From positions 496,001-560,000 of the forward strand of contig NZ_CP133078.1 of the NCBI RefSeq assembly GCF_030908465.1: a DNA stretch of 64,000 nt. Reading direction: 5' to 3'. The position numbers and the translations under genes are program-made. Source of the DNA: Anaerotignum sp. MB30-C6. GTDB taxonomy: Bacteria > Bacillota > Clostridia > Lachnospirales > Anaerotignaceae. Below are positions 16,398 through 24,683 of this stretch, in pieces. The stretch's first letter is position 1, and every line of letters begins with the position of its first letter. The notes beneath the pieces are model-generated. The model did not search any database. It was not told where the DNA came from and saw nothing but the letters and a program-made list of their open reading frames with translations.

Positions 16398-16856
16398 TCA
16401 CTCGTCACAGTCAGTCTCCATTTTAGAAACCTTTTTCTCATATATTTTCATACTAATGGTGAGAGCACCGAAGGTTAAGATAAATACAGAGATAAACATA
16501 ATGATTCCTGTTGCAATTGATCCCATTAGGGCATCATATTTAATATAGGAGGAAACAGCAAAAAACAAGGCACACAGCAAGCTGGATGTAAGGCTAACGA
16601 TTACGTTAGTTTTTCCATTTGCTTTTAGTTTTCTATCCCAAATGCCGTTTTTTATACAGCAAATAACCATATAAATGGAAAGACACATAAATACAATCCA
16701 TTCCCCTGCTATGGCATGTGTAGTGGAATCATATACAACGGTTTGAATCATAATTGCAGCAAGAAGGGCCCAAAAGGCGAACCAAAACCCTTTGCTTTCA
16801 ATTTTTAAAAGTTTTTGTTCCTGCATTTCATCTAAATTACTATTTTGTTTCTTCAT
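16398..16856 (-). CDS. DUF6773-like membrane protein paired with HTH regulator
   Basis: About 152 residues from ATG 16856, which lies 9 bases after GGAGAGG; ATG 16865 is too close to that site. Four membrane helices (about 22-45, 52-70, 85-108, 115-138) follow a polar N terminus. It starts inside the 3' end of the HTH gene, so the two are translationally coupled. Such HTH plus membrane-protein pairs are common in Firmicutes; a role as a signal partner or cell-envelope sensor is only inference. Confidence 0.65.
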   Translation of the reverse strand: MKKQNSNLDEMQEQKLLKIESKGFWFAFWALLAAIMIQTVVYDSTTHAIAGEWIVFMCLSIYMVICCIKNGIWDRKLKANGKTNVIVSLTSSLLCALFFAVSSYIKYDALMGSIATGIIMFISVFILTFGALTISMKIYEKKVSKMETDCDE

Positions 16857-17058
16857 CACTTTCATCCTCTCCAAAAAGCTCGTCTAAAGATTTTCCAAGA
16901 ACTTTACAAATAGCTCTACATAATTTTATGGTTGCGTTATATTCACCCTGCTCAATGGCATTCATTGTTTGTCTGGAAACGCCAACTCTTTCTGCTAGTT
17001 GCTTTTGTGTCATGTCTAACTGGGCACGAGCAACTTTAATTGATATATTTCTTCCCAT
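16840..17058 (-). CDS. Xre-family HTH transcriptional regulator
   Basis: 72 residues from ATG 17058 with AGAGGTG upstream. A classic five-helix HTH: ARAQLDMTQKQLAERVGVSRQTMNAIEQGEYNATIKLC pattern (residues about 8-46, helix-turn-helix at QKQLAERVGVSRQTMNAIE), then KVLGKSLDELF. This is the YozG/SinR-like small type. First gene of the pair with the membrane protein at 16398. Driven by its own promoter at 17077-17105. Confidence 0.88.
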   Translation of the reverse strand: MGRNISIKVARAQLDMTQKQLAERVGVSRQTMNAIEQGEYNATIKLCRAICKVLGKSLDELFGEDESDEETK

Positions 17059-17076
17059 GTCATCACCTCTAGGCAT

Positions 17077-17105
17077 ATATTATATTAAAACTTACGTAAT
17101 GTCAA
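17077..17105 (-). promoter_or_regulatory. Promoter of the HTH/membrane-protein pair
   Basis: Minus strand TTGACA (17105-17100), 17-base spacer, TAATAT (17082-17077). The spacer starts with the palindrome TTACGTAA, a candidate operator for autoregulation. Confidence 0.75.
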
Positions 17106-17239
17106 GTATATACGACAATATATATTATATATTTGAATTTATGTCATAAATATTGTTTTGAGCATAAAAAATCAAAAGTTTTTATTAAATATGTCTGTAA
17201 AAGAGCAAAATATGTTAAACTATAAGAAAAAATTGTGAA

Positions 17240-17376
17240 AAGGAGTGATTTTATGAGGTTAACCATTGTTTTGACTCCATGCAAAGTTATTTTAGATTCT
17301 GTTTGCATGGAGTAAGTTGTTGATTTAAATAACTTTGCACTTTTATCATTCTAAGATAAGAAATCCCCTTGGGGTT
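17240..17376 (+). promoter_or_regulatory. Structured leader with short peptide and competing hairpins
   Basis: AAAAGGAGTG precedes an ATG at 17253 that opens a 20-codon ORF ending at 17315. Hairpin A pairs ACTCCATGCAAA (17274-17285) with TTTGCATGGAGT (17302-17313). Hairpin B pairs TGCAAAGTTATTT (17280-17292) with AAATAACTTTGCA (17327-17339). They share the left arm and cannot form together. A CCCC-TT-GGGG hairpin (17366-17375) follows. The layout resembles a translation-controlled leader, though it could instead be DNA operators. Confidence 0.5.
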
Positions 17377-17425
17377 TACCAATCAAATTTCGGTCAATCT
17401 ACGAAAATAAAAGGAGTAAAGTAAA

Positions 17426-18724
17426 ATGAAAAACAAAGAAAGTTTGAAAAAACATGATACTGTTTCTTTTGCATATGAGGAAGTGGATATTACACCTGAT
17501 AAGCCTGTACACACCATCGGCTTCGGTCGGGAGGATGAGGTGTCAAAAGGCGTATTACATGGACTTTTGGCTCAGGTTTCCCTATGGCAATATGCGGAGG
17601 AATTGGGTTGTCTTCTTTCCATAGATCATATAGGGTTTTCCAAACAACATGGGAATGCTTTACGCAAGGAAGTGGGAGAAATTTTAGGCATAGGCATGGA
17701 AAAGGTAATGCTTTGCTTTTCCCATACCCATTCGGCTCCCAACGATAGTGTTGAAAAAGAATATTCAGACTTTGTGGACAATGAAATAAAAAAAGCCGTT
17801 GTTTCCGCCTCTAAAAAATTAAGACCCATCAAAGGGGCTTGGGGAAATGCTTATGGTGAAATTGGTTTGAACCGTAGGAAAGAAAGCAAAGAATTAGATA
17901 GAAGAATTGGGGTTTTTAAGGCTGTGGATGTGGAAAGTGGATGCTTAAAACTACTGCTATTGAGAGTAACAGCCCACGCTAATGTGTTGAAGGCGGACAA
18001 TTATACGATATCGCCGGATTATTTTGGCACTGTGCGTGATGTTTTACAAGAACAGTATGGATGCCCTGTTATGGTAACCCAAGGGGCATCGGGTAACGTG
18101 GCTCCCAAGTATTTTTCTTCTAATATAACACCCCCTGATGCTTGCGATGAGCGGTTCATTCGTTCTTCGAAAGCCTTAAATATAATGGCTCAGGAATTGG
18201 CCAACCAAGTGAGTAAGGTCATTGACTCCATAGAACCTGTAGGGTTAAAAAATTTGGCTGCTTACTCCAAGTTTATAGACCTATATGCGGATGTCCCTAG
18301 CTACGAAAGGGCATTAGAAGTTGCAAAAGAGGCCAAGGCGTTTGCTGGCATTGATGGAGCCATGTGGTTGGCTGAGGTTCGGAGACTACAAAAAGAAGGA
18401 ATAAAGCGCCAAAAAGATACCACTGAAATTCAGTATTTTTCCATAGGAAAAGGCTGCTTATGTGGCGTGGCAAATGAAATCATGTGTGAGTTTGCTTTGC
18501 GATCCATGGATTTGATAAAAAATGAATATTTTTACTTTGGCGGATACACCAATGGGTGTACAGGATATTTCCCAACAGAAGAAGAGTTTGATAAGGGGGG
18601 ATATGAAGTTTATTGGTCTATGCTGATTTTTTATATTTATCATGGACGAGTATTTCCCTTAAATCGAAATGCTTGCACGGATTTGATTCATGCTGTTGTT
18701 GAAAATGCACCCCATGGAAAATAG
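17426..18724 (+). CDS. Neutral/alkaline ceramidase-like hydrolase
   Basis: 432 residues, preceded by AAAAGGAG. Family features: DITP near the N terminus, CFSHTHSAPN (His-containing metal/catalytic loop), the conserved TAHANVL and VTQGASGNVAP, and TNGCTGYFPT late in the protein. These match the N-terminal domain of neutral ceramidases, zinc amidases acting on N-acyl lipids. No signal peptide, so it is probably cytoplasmic, and no C-terminal Ig-like domain. The true substrate is unknown. Confidence 0.75.
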   Translation: MKNKESLKKHDTVSFAYEEVDITPDKPVHTIGFGREDEVSKGVLHGLLAQVSLWQYAEELGCLLSIDHIGFSKQHGNALRKEVGEILGIGMEKVMLCFSHTHSAPNDSVEKEYSDFVDNEIKKAVVSASKKLRPIKGAWGNAYGEIGLNRRKESKELDRRIGVFKAVDVESGCLKLLLLRVTAHANVLKADNYTISPDYFGTVRDVLQEQYGCPVMVTQGASGNVAPKYFSSNITPPDACDERFIRSSKALNIMAQELANQVSKVIDSIEPVGLKNLAAYSKFIDLYADVPSYERALEVAKEAKAFAGIDGAMWLAEVRRLQKEGIKRQKDTTEIQYFSIGKGCLCGVANEIMCEFALRSMDLIKNEYFYFGGYTNGCTGYFPTEEEFDKGGYEVYWSMLIFYIYHGRVFPLNRNACTDLIHAVVENAPHGK

Positions 18725-18895
18725 TTTTTTTCGATAGCTTGTAGCAACAAAAGACGATAGAAGAAGTTACCGTCAAAGGTTTTTAAATTGAAGGCAAGGA
18801 GTGATTTTCTCTTTTCGTAGTCAGAATGGGGTTGGGAGTTCATACCCTTGAAAAATTGAAAAGAGACTCTAGGCTAAGACTTTACAAAGAATTTT

Positions 18896-18928
18896 ATGGC
18901 ATGGCTTGAAAAGGCTATGCCATTTTTT
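18896..18928 (+). terminator. Terminator after ceramidase-like gene
   Basis: ATGGCATGGC (18896-18905) pairs with GCTATGCCAT (18914-18923) with one G-T pair, followed by T6. The preceding 170 bases hold nothing recognised. Confidence 0.8.
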
Positions 18929-19011
18929 ATTGTGTAAGGGGTTGTTGCACAAAGTTATTAGGGAAAGTATACTGAAAGGAGGAATTTGTTACATAAAGGG
19001 AGGAGGATTTT

Positions 19012-20211
19012 ATGAAAGAAGAATTCAAGCTCGTGCAATATAAAAGAAATCATAGACACAATGGGGATTTAAGCCTGTTTAGCTTAGAGCGTGCAAAAAA
19101 AGTTTTAGCATTTCATAGTAGTTTTCCGACTTACAGCGAAACACCTTTGGTTTCATTGAAAAATACGGCGAAGGAGCTGGGGTTAGGAAGCGTTTATATA
19201 AAAGATGAGTCCCATCGCTTTGGTTTAAATGCCTTTAAAGTTTTGGGGGGCAGTTTTGCCATAGGAAGCTATCTTGCTCAAAAGTTGGGGCGAAGTATAG
19301 AAAACTTTACATATAGCGATTTTATTTCAGATAGAACAAGACAAGATTTGGGCGAGGTTACCTTTGTAACTGCCACAGATGGAAATCACGGCAGAGGTGT
19401 TGCTTGGACTGCAAAGACCCTGCAACAGAAGTCAGTGGTATATATGCCAAAGGGCAGTGCCATGGAGCGTTTAGAAAATATTTTAGCTGAGGGGGCAAAG
19501 GCATCTATTACTGAGATGAATTATGACGATGCCGTACGTTTTGCCCACGAACAGGCGGAGGAAAAAGGCTGGATTATGGTGCAGGATACGGCGTGGGAAG
19601 GGTATGCGGACATTCCCCTGTGGATTATGCAAGGGTATGGAACCATGGCCTACGAGGCGTATACCCAGCTGCCCGAAAGGCCGACACACATTTTCTTACA
19701 GGCTGGTGTCGGTTCGTTAGCGGGGGCGGTTACGGCTTTTTTTGCCGCCTTATACAAAGAGGAATGCCCCATTATCACCATTGTGGAGCCCAATAAGGCT
19801 GACTGTCTTTTCCAAACAGCACAGGCAAAGGATGGAAAGCTTCATTATGTAACAGGGGATATGGATACCATTATGGCGGGCTTAGCTTGCGGCGAGCCTT
19901 GCAGCATAGGCTGGGAGATTTTAAAGGAGTATGGAGATAATTTTATCTCTTGCCCCGATTATGTTGCGGCTCAGGGGATGCGTATTCTTGGAAACCCCAT
20001 CAAGGGGGATGCGTCCATCATTTCAGGAGAAAGCGGAGCCGCAACCTTTGGCTGTGTTGCGGAGATTATGAGAAACCCTGCTTTGGCACAATGGAGGGAA
20101 AAGCTGAAGCTTAACGAGGATTCAAGGGTGTTATGTTTCAGCACAGAAGGGGATACGGATCGAGAGGGATACCGCTCTATTGTATGGGATGGAACATTTC
20201 CTAGGACATAA
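19012..20211 (+). CDS. dpaL: Diaminopropionate ammonia-lyase
   Basis: 399 residues, a fold-type II PLP enzyme converting 2,3-diaminopropionate to pyruvate and ammonia. The PLP lysine lies in FGLNAFKVLGG, the substrate loop in TDGNHGRG, and the phosphate-binding Gly-rich loop in QAGVGSLAGAV. Length and motifs match YgeX/DpaL. AAGGGAGGAGG precedes the ATG. No neighbouring purine or selenium genes of the E. coli yge type are present; it appears to be a single gene. Confidence 0.93.
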   Translation: MKEEFKLVQYKRNHRHNGDLSLFSLERAKKVLAFHSSFPTYSETPLVSLKNTAKELGLGSVYIKDESHRFGLNAFKVLGGSFAIGSYLAQKLGRSIENFTYSDFISDRTRQDLGEVTFVTATDGNHGRGVAWTAKTLQQKSVVYMPKGSAMERLENILAEGAKASITEMNYDDAVRFAHEQAEEKGWIMVQDTAWEGYADIPLWIMQGYGTMAYEAYTQLPERPTHIFLQAGVGSLAGAVTAFFAALYKEECPIITIVEPNKADCLFQTAQAKDGKLHYVTGDMDTIMAGLACGEPCSIGWEILKEYGDNFISCPDYVAAQGMRILGNPIKGDASIISGESGAATFGCVAEIMRNPALAQWREKLKLNEDSRVLCFSTEGDTDREGYRSIVWDGTFPRT

Positions 20212-20382
20212 AAAGGTTGAGAAAGTTTTACATGTTTCCATCAAGAGAAAAGGGAAGTTTGGGAATTTTTTTTAATGGTTTTATGGAATTTGAAGAGGAT
20301 TACATAAAAATGCGTTTATTCGGATTCACAACTTTATAAAATCTTTTCGCTGGCATCCGCGTTAACTATGCCTATAAATCAA

Positions 20383-20411
20383 TTGACAATATTTGGAATA
20401 TAAGGTATTAT
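20383..20411 (+). promoter_or_regulatory. Consensus promoter
   Basis: TTGACA (20383-20388), 17-base spacer, TATTAT (20406-20411). It would transcribe the short ORF at 20487 and the gene at 20658. The preceding 170 bases are AT-rich and unassigned. Confidence 0.75.
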
Positions 20412-20486
20412 TATACAGAAAAGTTTATTGAATACCAATATCATGAAATTCAATACAATTTGATTTATGGAAAAAGAGGATCTTCT

Positions 20487-20570
20487 ATGGAGTCGCTTAA
20501 CGTTTCCAAAGCTCAAAAAGAAGTCATATATAAAAAATTGAGTGATAGCAATAGAATTTTTGTTAAATGA
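20487..20570 (+). CDS. Short ORF, 27 aa, in frame with the next gene
   Basis: ATG 20487 follows AAAGAGGA. It encodes MESLNVSKAQKEVIYKKLSD and seven more residues before TGA at 20568. The same frame stays open through 20571-20657 into the next gene, so this may be the original 5' end of that gene, now interrupted, or a separate leader peptide. No homologue recognised. Confidence 0.35.
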   Translation: MESLNVSKAQKEVIYKKLSDSNRIFVK

Positions 20571-20657
20571 AAGAATACCTGCGAATATACTGTTGATTCC
20601 GCTTCTCCAATATCAATAACAGCACAAAGCGTCATGCAAAAAAAGAAGGTGAAAATT

Positions 20658-21281
20658 GTGAAGATTACTAATTTAATACCACAAAATGCGATTAAAAAGC
20701 AAAGTTCAGTTAAGAAAACAGATGACTTCAATAAATTATTTCAACAAAAAACAAACGAATCAAGAAAAAATTTTGATGCTTATCAAATTTCTGGTAAAAA
20801 CAGACAAACACCAAATGACTCAGAAATCAAACCATCGCAATCAGGAATCGTGCGAGCAATAACAGTTCTTGAAGATCCATTATATCAGTTAAAAACCTTG
20901 ACACATGAACAAAAAGTATTTTTAAATGAAAAATATGATTTATCAAAATTAAAGTGGGGCTCCCATGAGTACAATTGTTTTATGGGTGAACTGTACGAAA
21001 TGGGAATTCTCTCAAATCTGCCAAATAGTGCTTCTTTGAATATTATTTCTGTTAATTTAGATGACAATGGAAATATCACTTCATACATAACCAAGGTGGA
21101 TGAAATAGACGAAGACACCAACTTACTTGATTGGTTTTCGCAATCATTAGATTTAAATCGTAAAAGATATGAAAAAATACTTGAAAATGGAGTATCTTCA
21201 CTTGCAGATACAATGTTTGCGAAGCAATTTGATTCTTATAAAACAATAAAAACAATTTTTTCTGATTTATTGCAGAATTAG
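20658..21281 (+). CDS. Hypothetical protein, about 207 aa
   Basis: GTG 20658 is favoured because AGAAGGTG lies just upstream; an ATG at 20634 is in frame. The protein is highly charged and Asn/Lys/Ser-rich, with an apparently disordered first 70 residues and a more compact C-terminal part (from about 85) containing LTHEQKVFLNEKYDLSKL and helices. No membrane segment, signal peptide or recognised domain. Codon use is more AT-rich than its neighbours, which suggests acquisition or weak selection. Confidence 0.55.
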   Translation: MKITNLIPQNAIKKQSSVKKTDDFNKLFQQKTNESRKNFDAYQISGKNRQTPNDSEIKPSQSGIVRAITVLEDPLYQLKTLTHEQKVFLNEKYDLSKLKWGSHEYNCFMGELYEMGILSNLPNSASLNIISVNLDDNGNITSYITKVDEIDEDTNLLDWFSQSLDLNRKRYEKILENGVSSLADTMFAKQFDSYKTIKTIFSDLLQN

Positions 21282-21313
21282 ACTTTGACGCAAAATTCCA
21301 CTAAAATAAAAGT

Positions 21314-21357
21314 AAGGAGATACGTAGTCCGCATAAGGCAACGTATCTCCTTTTTAA
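21314..21357. terminator. Terminator between convergent genes
   Basis: AAGGAGATACGT (21314-21325) pairs perfectly with ACGTATCTCCTT (21341-21352), followed by T5 on the plus strand. Confidence 0.9.
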
Positions 21358-21368
21358 TTATATAAAGA

Positions 21369-23246
21369 TTATTTTACTTCTGAAATATAATTCTTTCCAA
21401 TAAGCATATCATAGGTCATCAATTCATGAAGTTTTTGCATTTCGTCACGCTTGCTTTGATTTTTATCAGGAGAAAAAAGGTTATAGTATTTACTCATAAC
21501 TGGGCAAGTGCGATACAAGTCTAAAAGGAAATTGGTTTGAATGCTCTCAGGTGCATCAATATAATCTGCCATGAGGGCGGGCAGTAGATAAGGAGAAATG
21601 CATTCCTCATCATTTGCAAGGTATTCTTTGCCGGTATTATAATTTGTAAAAATCAAATAAGGGGTAGAGAACATGGTATACTTTTCATCTTCCGTCCACT
21701 GTGCCGCAGTAGAGGAAGTAATGGTGTTGGTTGAAGTATAGGGATCAAAATCATCTCCCAGAGTGGGCAGGTGATCCCCATACCAAAGAACAACCGTAGG
21801 CTTTTCTCGACTCATAATGTAATCGTATATTGATTTTAGAGCAAGGTCTGAATTTCTAACACCGGCGGCATAGTTTTCTAGGGTTAAGACCTGCTGGGGT
21901 GTCAGGTTTTCCCCTGTAACCTTTATCACTCTATCTTGCTCATCATATTTATCGTGATACATACTGTGGTTTTCCATGGTAATTGCCATGACGAATGTGC
22001 CCACATCATGGGGCTGCTCCAGTTGATAGATAATTTCTTCAGCGATGGTTTCATCGGTAATATATGGCCCGCTGTTCCAATGATGCTCTACATTGAGGTC
22101 ATACTCCCCAAGGAAATCGTCAAAACCCATAAGTGGGTAAGCCTTATTACGGTCATAAAAGGTTTTCTGATAAGTATGAATACCAATTGCATCATAGCCC
22201 AAGTTTTTATAAGTTCTAGGGAAGGAGAAAATTTCTCCTTTTAGATACTGCTGATAGGGAATGTTGCCTGGTGGCAAAGCACTGGTGGACATGCCTGTTA
22301 GAATTTCAAACTCGGGGCGAACGGTACCACCGCCAAAGGTGGGGGAAATCATTTTCCCGCTAGGGTTAGTTTCTGCGATTTTTCTAAAGTTCTCTAAGGG
22401 GTCAGCGGAGAAGGAAACACCGTTTAAAACGGTAGGATCCCAGTATGCCTCAGAGAGTACCACAACAATATCGGGATTTTGAAAAGTTTCGCCGCTATTT
22501 TCTTGGGGCAAATATTTTTCAAAGGCGTGTTGGATATAGCCTTTGCTATAATTTTGAGGTTGTCCCATGTTTAAAGAGCCAAAATTTAAGGCAAATGCCG
22601 TTAAAAAGCCATGTTCCCCATAAAGTTCTGACTGTTTCGTGGATTGCCCTATGGTAATACCAAATACAGGAGTATAAATTTGATGCACTGTATCATTTGT
22701 CACAAATAGGCAAAGGCCAATTAAAAAAATAGGAGAAATAGGGGCACGGAATTTCCATTTCATAGGGATTGAAGGCGCCATGAAGTAGAGAAGAATACAG
22801 TAAAACAAGGTGCCACATAGAATTTCCCAAACGCCTTGGGGAATGACAATGGAACCTAAAAATTCTGTAAAGCTAGAAGCGTTCTGTGCCAAATAAATAT
22901 CCCAAGGTAAAAAATGTTCCTTTAAAATGGAAAATTTAAAAAAGTCAACCAAGGATAAAATCATACAAATAAGGGCCGTAAGAAAAGAAGCCATGGCTAG
23001 TTTAGGTACAATGGCTATAAAAAAAAGATAAACAAGGCAAACCAAAAGCAGTCCATAAACAAAGGAGCCCGTATTGGCTGTGATGAGGGCATACATTTGA
23101 TCTGAAGTTCCGAAGGATAGATAATTGGTTACAATGGTAAGATAAAATGGAAATAAAACGACCGTAATCCATTTAAAAATCTTTAAAGCCAGATTGCTAT
23201 TAAAAAAATCGATGATTTCCTCTTTCATTTCACGAAAAGCATTCAT
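21369..23246 (-). CDS. LTA synthase-like phosphoglycerol transferase
   Basis: 625 residues. Five membrane helices in the first 200 residues precede an extracellular sulfatase-type domain. Active-site features: VVVLSEAYWDP (metal Glu), the putative nucleophile Thr in GGGTVRPEFEILTG, and WYGDHLPTLG (metal Asp and His). Such enzymes polymerise glycerol phosphate onto glycolipid anchors or decorate surface polymers. GAGAGG precedes the ATG. It is monocistronic and divergent from hemW. Which polymer it makes cannot be told. Confidence 0.9.
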   Translation of the reverse strand: MNAFREMKEEIIDFFNSNLALKIFKWITVVLFPFYLTIVTNYLSFGTSDQMYALITANTGSFVYGLLLVCLVYLFFIAIVPKLAMASFLTALICMILSLVDFFKFSILKEHFLPWDIYLAQNASSFTEFLGSIVIPQGVWEILCGTLFYCILLYFMAPSIPMKWKFRAPISPIFLIGLCLFVTNDTVHQIYTPVFGITIGQSTKQSELYGEHGFLTAFALNFGSLNMGQPQNYSKGYIQHAFEKYLPQENSGETFQNPDIVVVLSEAYWDPTVLNGVSFSADPLENFRKIAETNPSGKMISPTFGGGTVRPEFEILTGMSTSALPPGNIPYQQYLKGEIFSFPRTYKNLGYDAIGIHTYQKTFYDRNKAYPLMGFDDFLGEYDLNVEHHWNSGPYITDETIAEEIIYQLEQPHDVGTFVMAITMENHSMYHDKYDEQDRVIKVTGENLTPQQVLTLENYAAGVRNSDLALKSIYDYIMSREKPTVVLWYGDHLPTLGDDFDPYTSTNTITSSTAAQWTEDEKYTMFSTPYLIFTNYNTGKEYLANDEECISPYLLPALMADYIDAPESIQTNFLLDLYRTCPVMSKYYNLFSPDKNQSKRDEMQKLHELMTYDMLIGKNYISEVK

Positions 23247-23385
23247 AGAAAAAACCTCTCATTTCTAAGATTTATTATAAAAACATCAGGTGTTTTTATT
23301 CTCACACAATATAAAAGTATAACATAAAATTGGCTTTTCTTCAAGGTTGGGCTATGTTATCATGGGGAGAAAGAAAGGATGAGTT

Positions 23386-24531
23386 ATGATGAAAACCATG
23401 GGGCTTTATGTCCATATTCCCTTTTGCAAGAGAAAGTGTTTATACTGTGATTTTCCTTCATATGGAAATATGAAAGGAAAATATGAAGAATATGTTTCAG
23501 CTTTGGAGATGGAAATTGAAAACCGGGGGCGGGATTGTGAAGGTAGGCAAGTAAGCTCTATTTTTTTTGGTGGAGGTACACCCACTGTACTTTCCAAAGA
23601 AATGTTAGCACGTTTGATGAGGAAAATAAAAGAGGTTTTTTCTGTATTAGAAGATGCAGAAATCACCATTGAGGCAAACCCTGGTACCATAGACAAAGAA
23701 AAAGGGATGGCTTTAAAAAAAATGGGCTTTAACCGATTGAGCATGGGCGTACAGGCTTGGCAAAACCGTCTTCTATCTACATTGGGGCGTATTCATACCA
23801 TAGAAGAGTTTCAAAGGAACTTTCAAAATGCAAGGGAAGCAGGCTTTCAGAATATCAATGTGGATTTAATGTTTGCACTGCCTACACAAACTTTCGAAGA
23901 TTGGAAAGAAACACTGGCAAGAATCACAGAAATGAACCCTGAGCATATATCTGCATATAGTTTAATTATTGAAGAAGGTACCCCCTTTTATGATGCCTTT
24001 GAAAAAGGAGACCTAAAAGAAATTGGGGAAGACCTTGACAGATTGATGTATCACTATGCCATTTCGTTTTTGGGGGATAGAGGATACAAGCAGTACGAGA
24101 TTTCTAACTTTGCGAAAAAAGGGAAGGAAAGCCGCCATAATCAAGTTTATTGGGAGACAGAGCCTTATTTGGGACTAGGTTTAGGCGCCCATTCGTTTTT
24201 TAATGGAACGCGATTCCACAACACCTATGATATGGAAAAATATATTTTCGCAAACGGGGAATTATCTATATTAGAAGAGGAAAAGGTACTTGTTACAAAA
24301 AAAGATGAGATGGAAGAGTTTATGTTTTTGGGGCTAAGGATGACCAATGGTGTTTCCTATGAAAGATTTTCAAAGCGTTTTGACCTAGACATGAAGCAGA
24401 TTTATGAAAAGGCCATTTCTACTTTTTTAAGGGACGGGTTATTGAAAGAAACACAAAATGGGGTTGCACTAACCACTAGGGGAATCGACCTTAGTAATCA
24501 AGTGTTTGCTGGGTTTTTACTTGATGAATAA
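23386..24531 (+). CDS. hemW: HemW-type radical SAM protein
   Basis: 381 residues. The radical SAM cluster motif CKRKCLYC sits at residues 14-21 of YVHIPFCKRKCLYCDF, followed by FFGGGTPTVL and EANPGT. The N-terminal coproporphyrinogen oxidase Cys of HemN is absent, as in HemW, a heme chaperone. Position just upstream of hrcA repeats the Bacillus order. AAAGGA lies before two tandem ATG codons at 23386 and 23389. Confidence 0.9.
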   Translation: MMKTMGLYVHIPFCKRKCLYCDFPSYGNMKGKYEEYVSALEMEIENRGRDCEGRQVSSIFFGGGTPTVLSKEMLARLMRKIKEVFSVLEDAEITIEANPGTIDKEKGMALKKMGFNRLSMGVQAWQNRLLSTLGRIHTIEEFQRNFQNAREAGFQNINVDLMFALPTQTFEDWKETLARITEMNPEHISAYSLIIEEGTPFYDAFEKGDLKEIGEDLDRLMYHYAISFLGDRGYKQYEISNFAKKGKESRHNQVYWETEPYLGLGLGAHSFFNGTRFHNTYDMEKYIFANGELSILEEEKVLVTKKDEMEEFMFLGLRMTNGVSYERFSKRFDLDMKQIYEKAISTFLRDGLLKETQNGVALTTRGIDLSNQVFAGFLLDE

Positions 24532-24590
24532 GGGAAAAAAGCTTTTTGCATTTAATTTAGCAAAATTAAGAAAAATTTATAAAATTGCGC

Positions 24591-24619
24591 TTGACATCTA
24601 AGGTGTCAAGTGCTATCTT
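24591..24619 (+). promoter_or_regulatory. hrcA operon promoter
   Basis: TTGACA (24591-24596), 17-base spacer, TATCTT (24614-24619), directly upstream of a CIRCE element that covers the expected transcription start. Confidence 0.88.
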
Positions 24620-24630
24620 ATGTATATGAA

Positions 24631-24657
24631 TTAGCACTCGTAGCAAGTGAGTGCTAA
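24631..24657 (+). promoter_or_regulatory. CIRCE operator (HrcA binding site)
   Basis: Perfect TTAGCACTC-N9-GAGTGCTAA, the HrcA operator, placed in the classical position at the transcription start of its own operon. Confidence 0.98.
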
Positions 24658-24683
24658 CAACACAATAGAGAGGGGGCGGCTCG

